Below, in pieces: positions 39,271 to 52,151 of a stretch of 64,000 bases of DNA. Both the position numbers and the translations under genes were made by a program. The notes below the pieces were generated by a model that saw nothing but the letters and a program-made list of their open reading frames with translations, was not told the DNA's origin and ran no database searches. Source of the DNA: Dioscorea cayenensis subsp. rotundata (Eukaryota > Streptophyta > Magnoliopsida > Dioscoreales > Dioscoreaceae); contig NC_052477.1 of NCBI RefSeq assembly GCF_009730915.1, positions 29,212,420-29,276,419 on the forward strand, given 5' to 3'. Within the stretch, counting starts at the first letter, position 1, and each line of letters opens with the position of its first letter.

Positions 39271-39398
39271 AACGGTAGGGAGTAAAAGGGAAGTTAAACA
39301 ATAACGGAAAGGCTGTCCAGGGTTTGCCAAACTTGGAGGGGCTGTTTGGGAATATTTGAAATTCACGATGGGTAAACAGTAATTTTCCCTAATAATTA

Positions 39399-40682
39399 TT
39401 ACTATTATTATAATAATTAGAAAATCACAGGTCCCATCCAAGCCCAACAGATCTTATTAATAATGGCATACCATCTACTGTGAGTTAGATTTAGGGGCAA
39501 AAAATTATTAATATAAAAATTTGGCAAATATATATTATATATACACACGCAATGACATGCACACATGATACAGTTTTTCTTCTGGTACATCACACATGAT
39601 ACATTTTTACCGACATTATTTCTACCACTCACGTATCTAAACATTAATAATTAAATAATAATCTAACGAGCAAGTCTATTCAGCTAGCTACTTGTACTAT
39701 GATTAATGGCTAACAAAGCAACAGTTGATGACTTGTCCTTTTTAGTGAACAATGAAAATTTTAAAAACATCCTTCCAAAAATAAAATAAAATACAATAAA
39801 AAAAGCAATGAGACATAAATGAAGTTAGTTGAGAGCTAGAGACTTGACCTGTATTTTTATTTTTATTTTTAAAATATTTCTCAGATGTATTAATTGATCT
39901 AATAATCCAAAAATGATGAGTCAAAAAAGACATTGGTAGGTCACCGACCTCAGTGAACATGAACCTAAAACTAGCTCAAGATTGTGACAATAAAACAACC
40001 ATTCTTGGCATATGAAAGGAATCCTATTCACAGGTTAAAAGAACAGCCTCCCCTCTTTGTTCCTTTAATCTAGAAGATAAAAAGTCTCATTTGAATACAT
40101 ATATATGAGAGAAGGGTAGTTTAATACTACTCCTCAAGTCTTGGTCCCTTAAACATTAGTAATTTTAGTGGAGTTGATTTTGACTGACTCAGATCATATG
40201 AGAAATAATATATATATATATGTTACTATGTACATAGTCAATCTATGGCCAATATCTGAGCGAAGTTAAAGATGTAGTTTCAATCAGATGATGATGTAAC
40301 TCTTGATTAGAAGCCTAATTATGAGAAACTTAATGAACTTAAAATGATATACAACAACCTGCATATTGACACTTTTGACCCTTTGTCCAAAATTGCAGGT
40401 AAAACATATATAGTGCATGTGGCTTTCACACTCTTGCACATATTTAAGTGAAAATAATAATGATAATAAAATTTCATTCAAAGAAAAGAAGCAAAGAAGG
40501 TCAACAGCTGCATAAAATTCAAAACCAACCCCATGCATGATTTCCACTTTTTCATTTAAGATAATGAGCAAAGTTGTCAAAGATGTTGGTGTGAATTCTA
40601 CTTTAATTTCCTCAAGTGATCCCATGCACACAAGTCTCCGTAAATTAGGTTTTGATTGGCGCCATCAAGGTGTTTTCATGTC
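39399..40682. other. Intergenic region upstream of peroxidase 3
   Basis: AT-rich, no supportable gene. The last few hundred bases are the peroxidase 3 promoter. Confidence 0.5.
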
Positions 40683-40690
40683 TATATATA
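40683..40690 (+). promoter_or_regulatory. TATA box (TATATATA) of peroxidase gene 3
   Basis: TATATATAG lies 84 bp upstream of the ATG at 40774. Confidence 0.65.
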
Positions 40691-40773
40691 GTGCTCAGAT
40701 ATGCATGCAATGACATCAAACAACCAAAATCAAACTTAGTTATTAGTTTTGAGTTTGTTTGATATCCAACAAA

Positions 40774-42012
<1,239 letters not shown>

Positions 42013-43735
42013 GTATATATATCTGAGAGAGAGATATAGCTTTGATTATTAAATATTTTCCATCTATGTTTGTAGTATGTTATGACTTTTTAATTTTTAT
42101 GATTTGAGTCTTTGAGTGTTTAGTAATTAGTAGTAGTTGAGAGTACCAGCTTAAGCATTGAATAAATTAATGATTTGATGTTGTTATATTATTATTGTTG
42201 TTCATGGCTTGTTATGCTTTTTAGTATGTTAATTATTTTAAGTCACTTGATTACTTTTGACTTGTGTTGTCTGCCTTGCCTTGTGATATTGGGGAAAGAG
42301 ATAGGTTACCTAAATGGATCTAGTTATTATAAATAATGCAAATAAAAAAACCAATAAAATTAGTCAAAATTGGAGATTAATTAAATAAGGAGACAAGTAC
42401 TGTTAAGACTAGAATGAGACATGTCATGCATCAGAGAGCAACAAATAAGGTTAACTTTAGAGTCAGGTAACTTGGCGCATCAACTAATTAGTCAAGTTCA
42501 TTAATTGGGCGTATTATAAGCTCAGAGTAAAACAGAGAGAAAAAATTATTAAAAAAATAAAAATAATTTAGATAAAATTTAAAAAAAGTATATATAAATC
42601 AAGAGAATTTTTTATCAGACCGTAAATAAGTCAACCATTTTAATCTAAATCATAAACCTCTTACAGTATATATAAATTGGTATAAACTCATGATCCATTA
42701 GAGATGTGGGACTAAATATTTAAGTGATGAACAGTTAAGAAGCACACCAGTACTAAGACTTCATTGAAGAAGGTATGATGGACCTGATCATGTTTCCAAC
42801 AAATAATTGAATAACAGATCTGAACTAATGGAATGTGAGACACATGCATAGGTTGGTATATAATGAACTAGAAATTGATTTCTTTGCATGATTGTCATGG
42901 AAGTTGTTAATTAACTTCTATTTTTCTTCATTTCTAATAGAAAAGGACATGACCTAAGACCAAGGACAATTATTTGAAAGCTGGTTTTACTGAGATTCAG
43001 GACAAACATACATTTTTAGAGTCTTGTCACTGCTTGATCATCTCTGTCTTCTTCCTTCTTAAAGGACCAACATGTTCTATATCTATGTATCTGTATATAT
43101 ATACATATTCTTTTGTACAGATGGATGATGAAGTTACAACACTGAATTTTTTCTGCAGAACTTATTTCCTTTTTTTACTTTAAACAAAAATAGATAAATC
43201 ATATATCATTCATTCGAAGGGAAATCAAAACAAAAGAGACCAAATACAGGGTCCACTAGAGGTGGATACAAAACACAGGGGACTACAAGGGAGATGAACT
43301 AGTAATAGAAACAACATCCACCACAGGAAAAGCATGCACACATGATCCTAAAAAGTAAAAACTCAAAACTTCTCCTCATTGGTGCTGATCAATTAGTCCT
43401 CTAGCTTCGTCCTTTTCGTTCAGGTAAATCATGCAGAAAACAGCCCACCGACAATAAGAATTTGCTGTAAAGGCATGCATAATCCAACAAACAAATTACA
43501 TCACACTCATGCATGGACTTTTGAGTGGATGCTTTTGTTGGTTTATGGCCTCGTCTTTCTTATTAGGGAACAACTATTGCTAAGGTGACCCCACTGTTGT
43601 TCTAATTCCATTGACTTTCTTGTTGGAGCAACTCATATTATTGTTTCATATATTGTTCTCATTTCTTCTTTGAATTATCCATAGAAACTTCATATAGATA
43701 TAGATATAGATATATGTATACATAACATGATTCTT
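42013..43735. other. Intergenic region
   Basis: 3' UTR of peroxidase 3 (AATAAA at about 42161) and AT-rich spacer. No gene was found. Confidence 0.5.
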
Positions 43736-43744
43736 GTTGATATA

Positions 43745-43985
43745 TATAGTTTTGGGGAAGAGGAGCGGGAGCGAACCCACTGTAGACTCCCTGCGACGGG
43801 CACAGTCTTCTGGAGAAACAGTGAGGACAGGCAGTCACTGCAGCAAGCAGGAACCACCTGCGACACAACTACTATTCACAACTTTCGAAACGTGCGCTCA
43901 GTGAGAATCGAACTCTCACCACTCAGTGAGAGCTCTATCGGTGACCCATGTACTAATAGTACCTGAATGTCGTTGGCCTTGTTGA
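43745..43985 (-). mobile_element. Possible tRNA-derived SINE
   Basis: On the minus strand there is an A-box-like region and GTGAGAGTTCGATTCTCAC, a polymerase III B box inside a short stem, at about 43,925-43,900. This is followed by about 150 bp of GC-richer unique sequence, an island in AT-rich DNA. Length and order suit a plant SINE. No clear target duplication was seen. Confidence 0.45.
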
Positions 43986-44397
43986 TATATAGTTGAGAGA
44001 TGGATGAAAAAAGTTGTTATGATTTGAATGCTAAGGTGCTTTGTTTTCAAACTCATTCATTTCACGGCTTTCATAATTTCATTCACCAATGATCTCAGCT
44101 TTCTTTTGGTGCCTTTCCATTTTACCATAAATAAATATATATATGAAGATTATTATAGATATCATCTAACATGATTCATGTGGTCACTTTTCTATTTAAC
44201 TCAATTTATCTCTCTTGAAAGATGGTTGAAGATGGCAAGAGCTCTCAGTACTCTTAATTTCATACACCATAGCATTCTACCAAAACTTTAGTTTCTTTTA
44301 TTTTTATTTTTTTTCAAAAAAAAAATATTTTTAATATGTATGTATACTTTACACTTTTTATTAGTTTTTATCATTGTATTGTTAACATGCTCAATTA

Positions 44398-44434
<37 letters not shown>

Positions 44435-45470
44435 CCTTAGGCTAATATATGACACAAATGAATAGTGGCCGACGATTAAAGTAATTGGATTTTTTAAATA
44501 AAATAAATAAATTATATTTTATTATAATAATATAAAGATATAAATAAGGAACTTTGTACTCTTTTGTTGTTTTTCTTTTAATGCATATGGTTTATCCATT
44601 TTTTCAAAACAAAACAAAAAAAGGAACACGACAAAATAGTAAATAGTTTCACCCATCAAACAAAATAAAATAAGGAAAAAACTCACCTTACTAGATGAAA
44701 CAAAAAAGTATATATATATATATATATACTTATCCAACTTATGAGGGTTGTTCTGTATGTTTTTGTTTCTTAATTTTTAATAAATCAGTGGTTTATCTAT
44801 TTTTATTAAAAAAACAAAAAACTTATTAGGTGCCATCAATGTCACGACGCCTAACAGATAAGGTACTTTGATAAGAGGTAGTGGAGGTGGTGGGAGCCGG
44901 CTCACCGGGATTAGGAACGGAGATCCTACAAAGTAATTGAAGTTTGTGAACTTGGTACTAAAAATTATTTAAAATTAAAAAGAAATAGTGAGGCAAATGA
45001 GAACCACGAACTTTATCCCTGTTTAGAATCTGATGATATGTATTTCATACTGAGTTGTAAGAGTCTACCGACAAGGATTATATTGCCAACCATAATAAGT
45101 GTGGGGGTCCTTGCTTCTCAAAAATCACTGCAAATTAAATACAAAGTAGGAAGCTGCAACCATCTTTCCTTTGCTGATATAAATATACACAAGCCACACC
45201 AACCTCACACTATAATAATATCCATCAAACCCAAAGGTACATATACAAACATATATATTTGCATTACATTTCATATTAAATTGAGATCATTAGCCAAACC
45301 CCATCAAATTAGTTATCAAACATTGACCAAGTTGATCTGCTACATTGATAACTAACTACTTACAATTAATATCATGAGACATATAACTTCAAAGAAATTA
45401 AACAAACACTAATTAAACCACATTATTTGGTAGAGAAGATGAACTAGCACCAGCAAGAGTAGAGTAACCT
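43986..45470. other. Intergenic; (AAT)n microsatellite at 44397-44434
   Basis: A TAA/AAT trinucleotide tract lies at 44397-44434 and a TA tract near 44710-44729. No gene is supportable. Confidence 0.6.
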
Positions 45471-46049
45471 CTAAGCAGTACTAATGCTTTGGCTTGATCC
45501 ATATCCCACAATAGACAGCAAGGCATTCTTCATTAGGACCATAGAGTAACATCCCCGGAGCCTGCCGGTCACCGCCGGTGAGCCATCGACAGAGTCATCG
45601 TCATTGTCTAGAGAAGAACTCCGACTACGGTGAGACCGAGAAGGAGATAAAGAAGAAGAAGAGAAGGACAAAGAGGAGGATGACAGTGAAGGTGATGGTG
45701 AAGATGATGCATGGGACTTTCTCAAAGAGAGTCTTGGGAGAATGGAACTAATGAGAGTGTTGTATTTGGAGGAGTGTTTCTTGGAGTGGTTTGACTTCTT
45801 GGTTTGGAGTTTGGAATGATAAGAGGGAGGAGGAGTGAGAGGAGGGAGTGAAGGAGTGTGGATGGAGTTTTTTGGGGTGCCTGGTTGAGACTCCCACAAG
45901 AAGGGCACTGCACCAGTGGCAACACCATAGTACACTCTAAAGGAAGGGTTGGCCATGGAGGTCTCTTTGGAAAGGAGCTTGTTGAAGAATTTGGTGTCTT
46001 GATTGATTTGTAGGTTCTCTTTTGGTGGCTCTGTGCTTGTGGGGATCAT
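45471..46049 (-). CDS. DUF688-family plant protein (192 aa), single exon
   Basis: An uninterrupted frame from MIPTSTEPPKE to SSQSISTA. The conserved entry motif GAVPFLWESQPGTPK is present at about residues 46-60, which is the hallmark of DUF688. Then come a proline-rich part (SLPPLTPPPSY), a long serine-rich low-complexity region (about 110-150), and a conserved-looking end LRGCYSMVLMKNALLSIVGY. There is no signal peptide or membrane segment. Function of the family is not established. The ATG directly abuts a (GAA)n tract in the leader; an internal ATG at residue 32 (MANPSF) is the other candidate start, closer to the conserved motif. Confidence 0.85.
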   Translation of the reverse strand: MIPTSTEPPKENLQINQDTKFFNKLLSKETSMANPSFRVYYGVATGAVPFLWESQPGTPKNSIHTPSLPPLTPPPSYHSKLQTKKSNHSKKHSSKYNTLISSILPRLSLRKSHASSSPSPSLSSSSLSFSSSSLSPSRSHRSRSSSLDNDDDSVDGSPAVTGRLRGCYSMVLMKNALLSIVGYGSSQSISTA

Positions 46050-46087
46050 CTTCTTCTTCTTCTTCTTCTTCTTCTTCTTCTTCTTCT
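46050..46087 (-). repeat. (GAA)n microsatellite in the 5' leader of the DUF688 gene
   Basis: About twelve GAA units (TTC on the plus strand) end immediately before the ATG at 46049-46047. Confidence 0.95.
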
Positions 46088-46150
46088 ATGTTTGTAAGGA
46101 GCTTTGATGAGGAGTTATGGGATTATAAGTTAAGGGGTTGTAGGTATGTA

Positions 46151-46166
46151 TAAATATATATATATA
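46151..46166 (-). promoter_or_regulatory. TATA-like region of the DUF688 gene
   Basis: Read on the minus strand this is TATATATATATATTTA, about 105 bp upstream of the start codon. The exact box cannot be fixed within the TA run. Confidence 0.4.
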
Positions 46167-47780
46167 AGGGAATAGAAGGGGGGTTGGGGGTTCCCACATG
46201 TAGGCAATGGTTTGTGACTTTGGTCCAAGCTTGTTAAATATTTGATTAAGGAGAAGGGGAAGTTGGGTTTCTATTATTGGATGTGGTTTAGAGATTTTTA
46301 AAATTTATTAGTTGCCATGACAATTGGATGGATGAGCTTGTAAGTTGAATTCTTATTAATATCTTAAGATTAATTCTAAAGACCTCTAATATATGCTTCA
46401 TTTCACTCATTGACATATAGAGTTGGAATCTTCTTTTTTTTGGAATCTATATTTCTTTAGGCAGTAAAAGTAGGATGCAAATCCAGTAACTTTTGTGTGA
46501 TTTAAAAATCCTATTTTATGATTAAAAATATCATGCATATCATTAGTTTTAATTAATTGATTATGGATGAGTAATAGATGATTTTATTATCTTCAATTTT
46601 CAATATTTATCTTTGATTTGAGATAATTTCCTTCATATAGCCTAAAAAAATGTGAACACCTAAATATAAAATTTTTATTTTATGGTTTTTATTTACCATT
46701 GTTTGGTAGACTAAATTCACAACCCAAATGCTTGTATTATAATCAAAAATCAAAAATCAAAAATCAAGAACAGTATGTGTATAATCATCTTTATCCAAAA
46801 GAAAGAAAAAACACACTGATCTTTTAGTGCATTGCAAGTTAGAAGGAGATTGCATTAATGAAAGATTTGGTTTGCATGGATGAGACTACCAAAAGCCACC
46901 AACAATCCAACTTTGCTTGTAGTAGTTTATTGCTTGGGAAGTTCACAATTTTGTCACTTTTATTACATGTATAAAAATGACATACTTACTGATTTTGCAT
47001 GAAGGTTTAAGTTGGTTATTTATTAATATAATACCCATTTAAAGAATATTTTACTAATAAAATGAAGAAAGAAGCATTTGCCACACATGTCCTGTTTTTT
47101 CACAATTGGGGAATGAATTCAAGATTGATGCACATTATTATATCATTAAGAGAAGTGAGAAATTGGTAACTTTATTCTTATTTGGTATAAAAGAAAACAC
47201 TTTTGTTTTGATAAGAATAAGTGGTGTAGGACTTTAAACTTATAGAGCATCTTATGATGGATTATTTGCCTACTTTACTTTACTCTTTTTAGGTGAAAAT
47301 TACATATGATCTAATGTTATTGCAAGTGCTTTATCTTTTATACAATACTACAAAAATCATTAATGTTGGTAGTTCAATTGATGACATCTAGAAAAAGTTA
47401 TAATATATATATATATATATATATTCACAAAAATTATAAGGTGAGCAAATATTAGTACTTTTATAGTATGTGAGTTTATATCTCAAATACACCTGTTAAG
47501 ATACATGCCTATAAAAATTAATACCTTAAAAATGTTTTATCTCACGAGTGCGTGTGCGAACGATACAATATCACTTATGAATTAATTTCTTCAATAAATA
47601 TTCGAATCATCATCACTCCACACCCCATACTAAAATTCATATTAAATCAAATAATTTTGGCTATATATATTTCAAAGAGTTAGTACAAAATTATACAGAG
47701 TAAATAAATAGAAATTTTGAAAACAGTAAAACGGAGGACTAATGAATGGTGGCAGAGATATCCCAATTGACCCGGCACCG
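46167..47780. other. AT-rich intergenic region
   Basis: (TA)n at about 47402-47424. No supportable genes. Confidence 0.5.
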
Positions 47781-47792
47781 AAGAACTCGGAG

Positions 47793-47860
47793 CACGTGCG
47801 GAAGCCACGTGGCACGTGCACATGGGCTTCACTAACACTTCCATTCCCTTTTATACAAGC
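47793..47860 (+). promoter_or_regulatory. Triple G-box cluster with downstream TATA-like box
   Basis: Three perfect CACGTG palindromes lie at 47793-47798, 47806-47811 and 47813-47818, followed by TTTTATACAAG at about 47850-47860. This is the layout of an ABRE/G-box promoter (bZIP or bHLH targets). No open frame of note lies within the next kilobase. Confidence 0.5.
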
Positions 47861-47941
47861 AAACAAAGTTTAGATCTCTAGGCCACCATTAGTAACACCT
47901 TCACAGCTTTTTAACATCACTCAATATATCATGAGATATAT

Positions 47942-47971
47942 ATTATCACCACTAAATATAGTGGTGATAAT
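47942..47971. repeat. Perfect 13-bp inverted repeat with 4-base loop
   Basis: ATTATCACCACTA, loop AATA, then TAGTGGTGATAAT. Confidence 0.95.
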
Positions 47972-48347
47972 GAGTGCTCATTTATAAGTGAAGACTTATT
48001 CAAATTTTATGTTACCTAGTGATTTTGTACGAATTAGATAATTAATTTTTTGTTTATGTGCACACTCCAAATATATTCATTTATCATTTTTAAAAACTTA
48101 AAAAAAAAATTCAAATAAGGATGTAAAAGATAGAAAATTTGGCTTCATACCAATATATAGTTAAAATGTAATGTAATATATATGGTGACTTATCCATATT
48201 ATCAAAATATAAATATATATATATTATCATGATTAGTTGGTCTATCTCAGTTAATTTATATATAGATTTAAATATATAAATATGGATTCCTCAACCTATT
48301 AGTTAAAACTTTTATATTTTTCATATATATTAGTAACTAATTGTCTC

Positions 48348-48384
<37 letters not shown>

Positions 48385-49160
48385 GTTAGCCTTGACTTAC
48401 GTGGCAAGCAAGGGTTAGAGCTGGAGTGGGACACTCCATAGCATCGGGTGACCGAGTATGCGATCCTATCTGTGTGTTATTTTTTTTATGAGAAAACTTC
48501 TATGGAATATAAGATACACACTTTGGTTCTTTTTATTTGTTAATTTTAACTAAATCACATGGATTAAAAAAATTAATTAAAATTAATTGATAATCTAAAA
48601 TTTATAAAAATTATATTAACTTTTCAAGATTTATCTTATTTAAAATAAATTTTAAAAATATGTAATTGAATATAATTTATTGTAAATTATATAAATATAT
48701 TAAATACAAAGAGTAAATTTTAAAAAATAATATTTAATGATTTACAAATTTTTTAAATAGATAAGTAAAAAAGATTAGATGGAGTAGTACTATAATTTAT
48801 TGAAAATTATAAAATTATATTAAATATAAAAAATAAATATAAAAAATAATATTTAAAGTTTCATAAATCTTTAAAATTAACAAGTAAAAAAAAACTTAAA
48901 AAATGGGATAATTTAAAAATATCAGAGGGAGTATTTGATTTGCATTTATATCCCAGCTATTATTAAATGGAGATTTGATTTGGATATTAAAAACCTTCTT
49001 TAAGGTTTGAGAAAACTTGTCTTTTTATGCGTTAGTGACAATTGATGTTCTTGTTGGAAATTGGGTGAATGTCATTGTTGGAGTTGTACGTTTTGATTAT
49101 TTGAGTACTTGTTTGGTTTGTAAATTTTAGTACCATAGTAATTAAAGTTTGGAATGATCC
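47972..49160. other. AT-rich spacer with (TA)n at 48350-48383; possible decayed MITE ending near 48,933
   Basis: 48,500-48,933 is AT-rich with two related copies of a segment around TAATTTATTGWAAATTATA. It ends in ATCAGAGGGAGTA, a Stowaway-like terminus. The left end could not be found. Confidence 0.35.
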
Positions 49161-49164
49161 CCCT

Positions 49165-49359
49165 AACCCTCCGTTTGGTTTAGAGGGGGAGGAGTATGCA
49201 AGGTTTGACAAAATATTGTGTTTGGTTCATAAAAGAGTACGGAGGAGTAGTTTATTTTTTTTTATTTTTTTTTGTTTAGTTGAAAAGAGGGGTAGGGAGG
49301 AGAGAGAAAAAATGTAATGTTTATTTGACTATTTTACCCTTGTACAATAAAATAGGTAA

Positions 49360-49397
<38 letters not shown>

Positions 49398-49750
49398 AAT
49401 AATCAATTGTAGAATAATAATAATAACACAATATATAATATATGATAAACATTATAAAACACACACTTTTTCTCAATGGCAACCAACTATTCTCATTTGT
49501 GAAATGAGAAAGATAGGGTTTTAATAAATAGGATACAATAGGAATTATACATATATGTGAAGGGTATTATTGGTATTTTTGCATTATTTAAAAAGCAATA
49601 AACATCCACCGCCCTAAAAACCCCAATTTGGGGGAGTGGATTATGAGGGCACCCCTCCTCACCCCTCTCACCCCCTTCACTCCCCCAACCAAACAACATC
49701 GACACCCCCAACACCCCTCATCCCTCCTCCCTCCCCCAACCAAACAAAGT
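49165..49750. mobile_element. Fold-back MITE with CCGTTTGGTT-type inverted ends
   Basis: The left part CCCTCCGTTTGGTTTAGAGG is inverted relative to the right part CCCTCCCCCAACCAAACAAA at 49,727 onward. An AT-rich core includes (TA)n at 49362-49393. Exact borders and target duplication were not determined. Confidence 0.45.
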
Positions 49751-49850
49751 AAAAGCATTTCAATTTCTCCTAATTAAGTCCTTGCAAATTTTCATTTCTC
49801 CAAGTGGTTCATCATCATCATCATCATTATTATTATTATTGTTGTTGTTA

Positions 49851-50727
49851 CTTCCTCCGTTCCAAAATACATGTCGTTTTTTAAAAAAAAATATTTATTT
49901 CAAAATAGTTGTCATTTTACAATATTAAAGCAATATTTATTTATTTTTCCAACTTTACCCATCTTCAATTTCCTAAGTTATATAAATGAAGAGAGTAATA
50001 TTATAGTCCTAAGAGAAATATATGGTTTCAAGAAAGGGATAGTTTTGTAATTTGATTATTTTTTATGTTAAAGTTTTGATAATTTAATGCTATTCTTAAT
50101 TTTTATACAACATCCTTATATGACATGTAGGGGTGGCAAAAATTTGGGTCCGGACAAAACCGGGTCCGGACAACTACTAATATAAATAGAAAAACTTGTG
50201 TCCCGGGATCCCGCTCGGTTTTAAATCCCGGACAAACTTGAGATGTCCAAACCCGGTTTATTTTTAAAACCGGGTTGTCCGGATGTCCAAATTTTTTTCC
50301 GAATTCTATAAGTTATTTTTAAGTTCGCTCAAATATTAAATTATACAAAAATAATTTAATTCACATTAAATGTAAAAAAAAACATTAATAATCCAAAACT
50401 CAACTCAAATTATAGAAAAATCTAAGTCTTAATAGAAAAAACAATAGATGTTTAAAAATTTTTAGAAGAATGGGACTTAAAACAAATGGGGCCTAAGGTT
50501 GCGGGCTTTTAAAGTTTTAGGGGTTAAAAGGGACTCAGTTTGTCCGAATTTCTATGTCCGGACCCGGCCCGGATTTAAATCCGGACAACCAAGCCATGTC
50601 CGGACCCGCCCGATTTGCAAACCTTATGTCCAAACCCTTTTTATTCCGGGCCAGACAAAACCGGGCCCAGGTGGTCCGTATCATATTATTGCCACCCCTA
50701 ATGACATGCACTTATGAACGGAGGGAG
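49851..50727. mobile_element. Stowaway MITE interrupted by an hAT MITE
   Basis: The left end TA|CTTCCTCCGTTCCAAAATAC and right end TATGAACGGAGGGAG|TA form inverted termini flanked by TA, the Stowaway target. Without the insert the element would be about 296 bp and its interior matches the copy at 28919-29213. Confidence 0.85.
50128..50700. mobile_element. hAT-type MITE nested in the Stowaway element (573 bp)
   Basis: Perfect 12-bp terminal inverted repeats TAGGGGTGGCAA / TTGCCACCCCTA, flanked by the exact 8-bp duplication ATGACATG (50120-50127 and 50701-50708). Eight bases is the hAT target size. The interior is rich in GTCCGGAC-type palindromic strings near both ends. It has no coding capacity. 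Confidence 0.9.
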
Positions 50728-50729
50728 TA

Positions 50730-51546
50730 TTTTGATAAAAATGATATGCTGGTACAGAAATAAGTCAATTGTAATAATTTAATAACTCCCTAAAATTGAC
50801 CATATAATTTTTTTTCTATCTTAATTATCACTAATTTTGTTTATTGATAAAATAAATAAATGAAATGTCTAAAATCTCATCTTTGGAGGTAGAAGATTTA
50901 CCTTTGAAGTATGAAATGAATGTTTTTTAGACGATAGTTCTTCATAGTACATAACCCTTCAATTTAACATGATAAATGAAGATTTTTTTTTAGGTGAAAT
51001 CAGTAGAAACATTAATTCATGTCTATTATCATAATATTTTAAAATAGATATTAAAAAATTTTATTAATATGTAAGGGCTAATTTTATGTCTATTTTTATA
51101 AATTCAATTAAGCTTTTGAGCTGAGTGATTTTGAGTTGATTGATCCAATCCCATTAATGATGGCCATTGACAAACACCAAACAATAAACAAAATTCCATT
51201 CTAAGTCAAACACCCCATGTAATGCATCGAAGGGCAATTTTCTCTTTTTTTTTCTTGAATAAAAAAACACAAAAGGGTAGTAGTATTCAAATTAAATTAC
51301 TAGTGAAAAAGCATGAGCAATGCTTGAAAGCTTATGAATATAATTTTTTATGGCATTAAAAAGCATTAATTATAAGCAAAACAAATAATTGCTTTGGTGT
51401 ATATAGAGATCATAATATATAAAAATATAATTCGGCACATATCATGCTTCATTTAGAGAATTTGACTCCATTTATATAATATCGGTGCCGTATCGATTAG
51501 TACATAAATATTTTTATTATGATCAACTATCTAGTTTATATATATA
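50730..51546. other. AT-rich spacer
   Basis: No gene or element border was found. Confidence 0.5.
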
Positions 51547-52151
51547 CTAGTGTTATACCCGTGCGATGCACAGGGATAAATAGTAAAACTAATACTAATA
51601 ATAAATTATAAAATTAATTAAATATAATAAAATTAAGTATTAAGACATTAAATAAAAAATATTCCAATATAGATTAGTATTCAAAGTTTAAAAAACAATA
51701 TATCTAATCCAAATTTTAAAAAACCTCTTTGAAGACCACATTTATAATTGAATTGGTTGGCTCTACATCTTTACCACATATTAATATTTTCAATCCTTTC
51801 TGATTTGTAACTCTAGAGACCGCAACATAAAGTTGTCTATGAAAGAGATTGACCTTGGCTCTTGTTGATGGTCATACCATATGATACATTTAAAAGATAT
51901 TACCTTTGTTGAAACTTAAAAAGCAATCTTGTGTCTGAAGGAGTTAAAGTCGTTAAAGTCATTCGTGGAATAAAAATATTATGCCATGCATTATTTCCTG
52001 AAATAACCTTGGTTTCTAGAATATGATTTCCAAGTTTTGTAATAACCAATCTAGTACTATTACACAAACCAACAGAATAATTAATATTTCTCAATAGCAT
52101 TACAGGAATACCGACCTTCAATTCCAATTCATGATTAGGCACCCTGAGCAT
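51547..52151 (-). mobile_element. Helitron 3' end with PIF1-helicase remnant
   Basis: 52151-51900 (minus) encodes LKVGIPVMLLRNINYSVGLC and FIPRMTLTTLTPSDTRL, characteristic of the C-terminal part of Helitron/PIF1 helicases. It continues, with stops and frame changes, through MTINKSQGQSLS and VSRVTNQKGLKILI to about 51,730. The minus strand then ends GTGCATCGCACGGGTATAACACTAG at 51547, a short GC hairpin followed by CTAG, the classical Helitron 3' terminus. The 5' end was not identified. Confidence 0.75.

Larger units (their letters stand above)
29783..39389. mobile_element. 9.6-kb Mutator-like element with Ulp1 gene (Kaonashi type)
   Basis: It is flanked by the 9-bp direct repeat TAATAATTA (29774-29782 and 39390-39398). 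The ends are only weakly inverted: GTGGAAATTGCC on the left and, read inward, GGGAAAATTACT on the right. The subterminal regions on both sides carry poly-C/poly-A 'aaaaccccc' strings and a GCCCTT block. Inside are a plus-strand DUF1985/Ulp1-like gene and a minus-strand MULE transposase, both disrupted. MULEs that carry a C48 protease gene beside the transposase are known in plants (Kaonashi and related elements). The body is GC-richer than the flanking DNA in coding parts, while the spacers are packed with GTTTAA motifs. An internal segment near the right end is duplicated. Confidence 0.8.
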
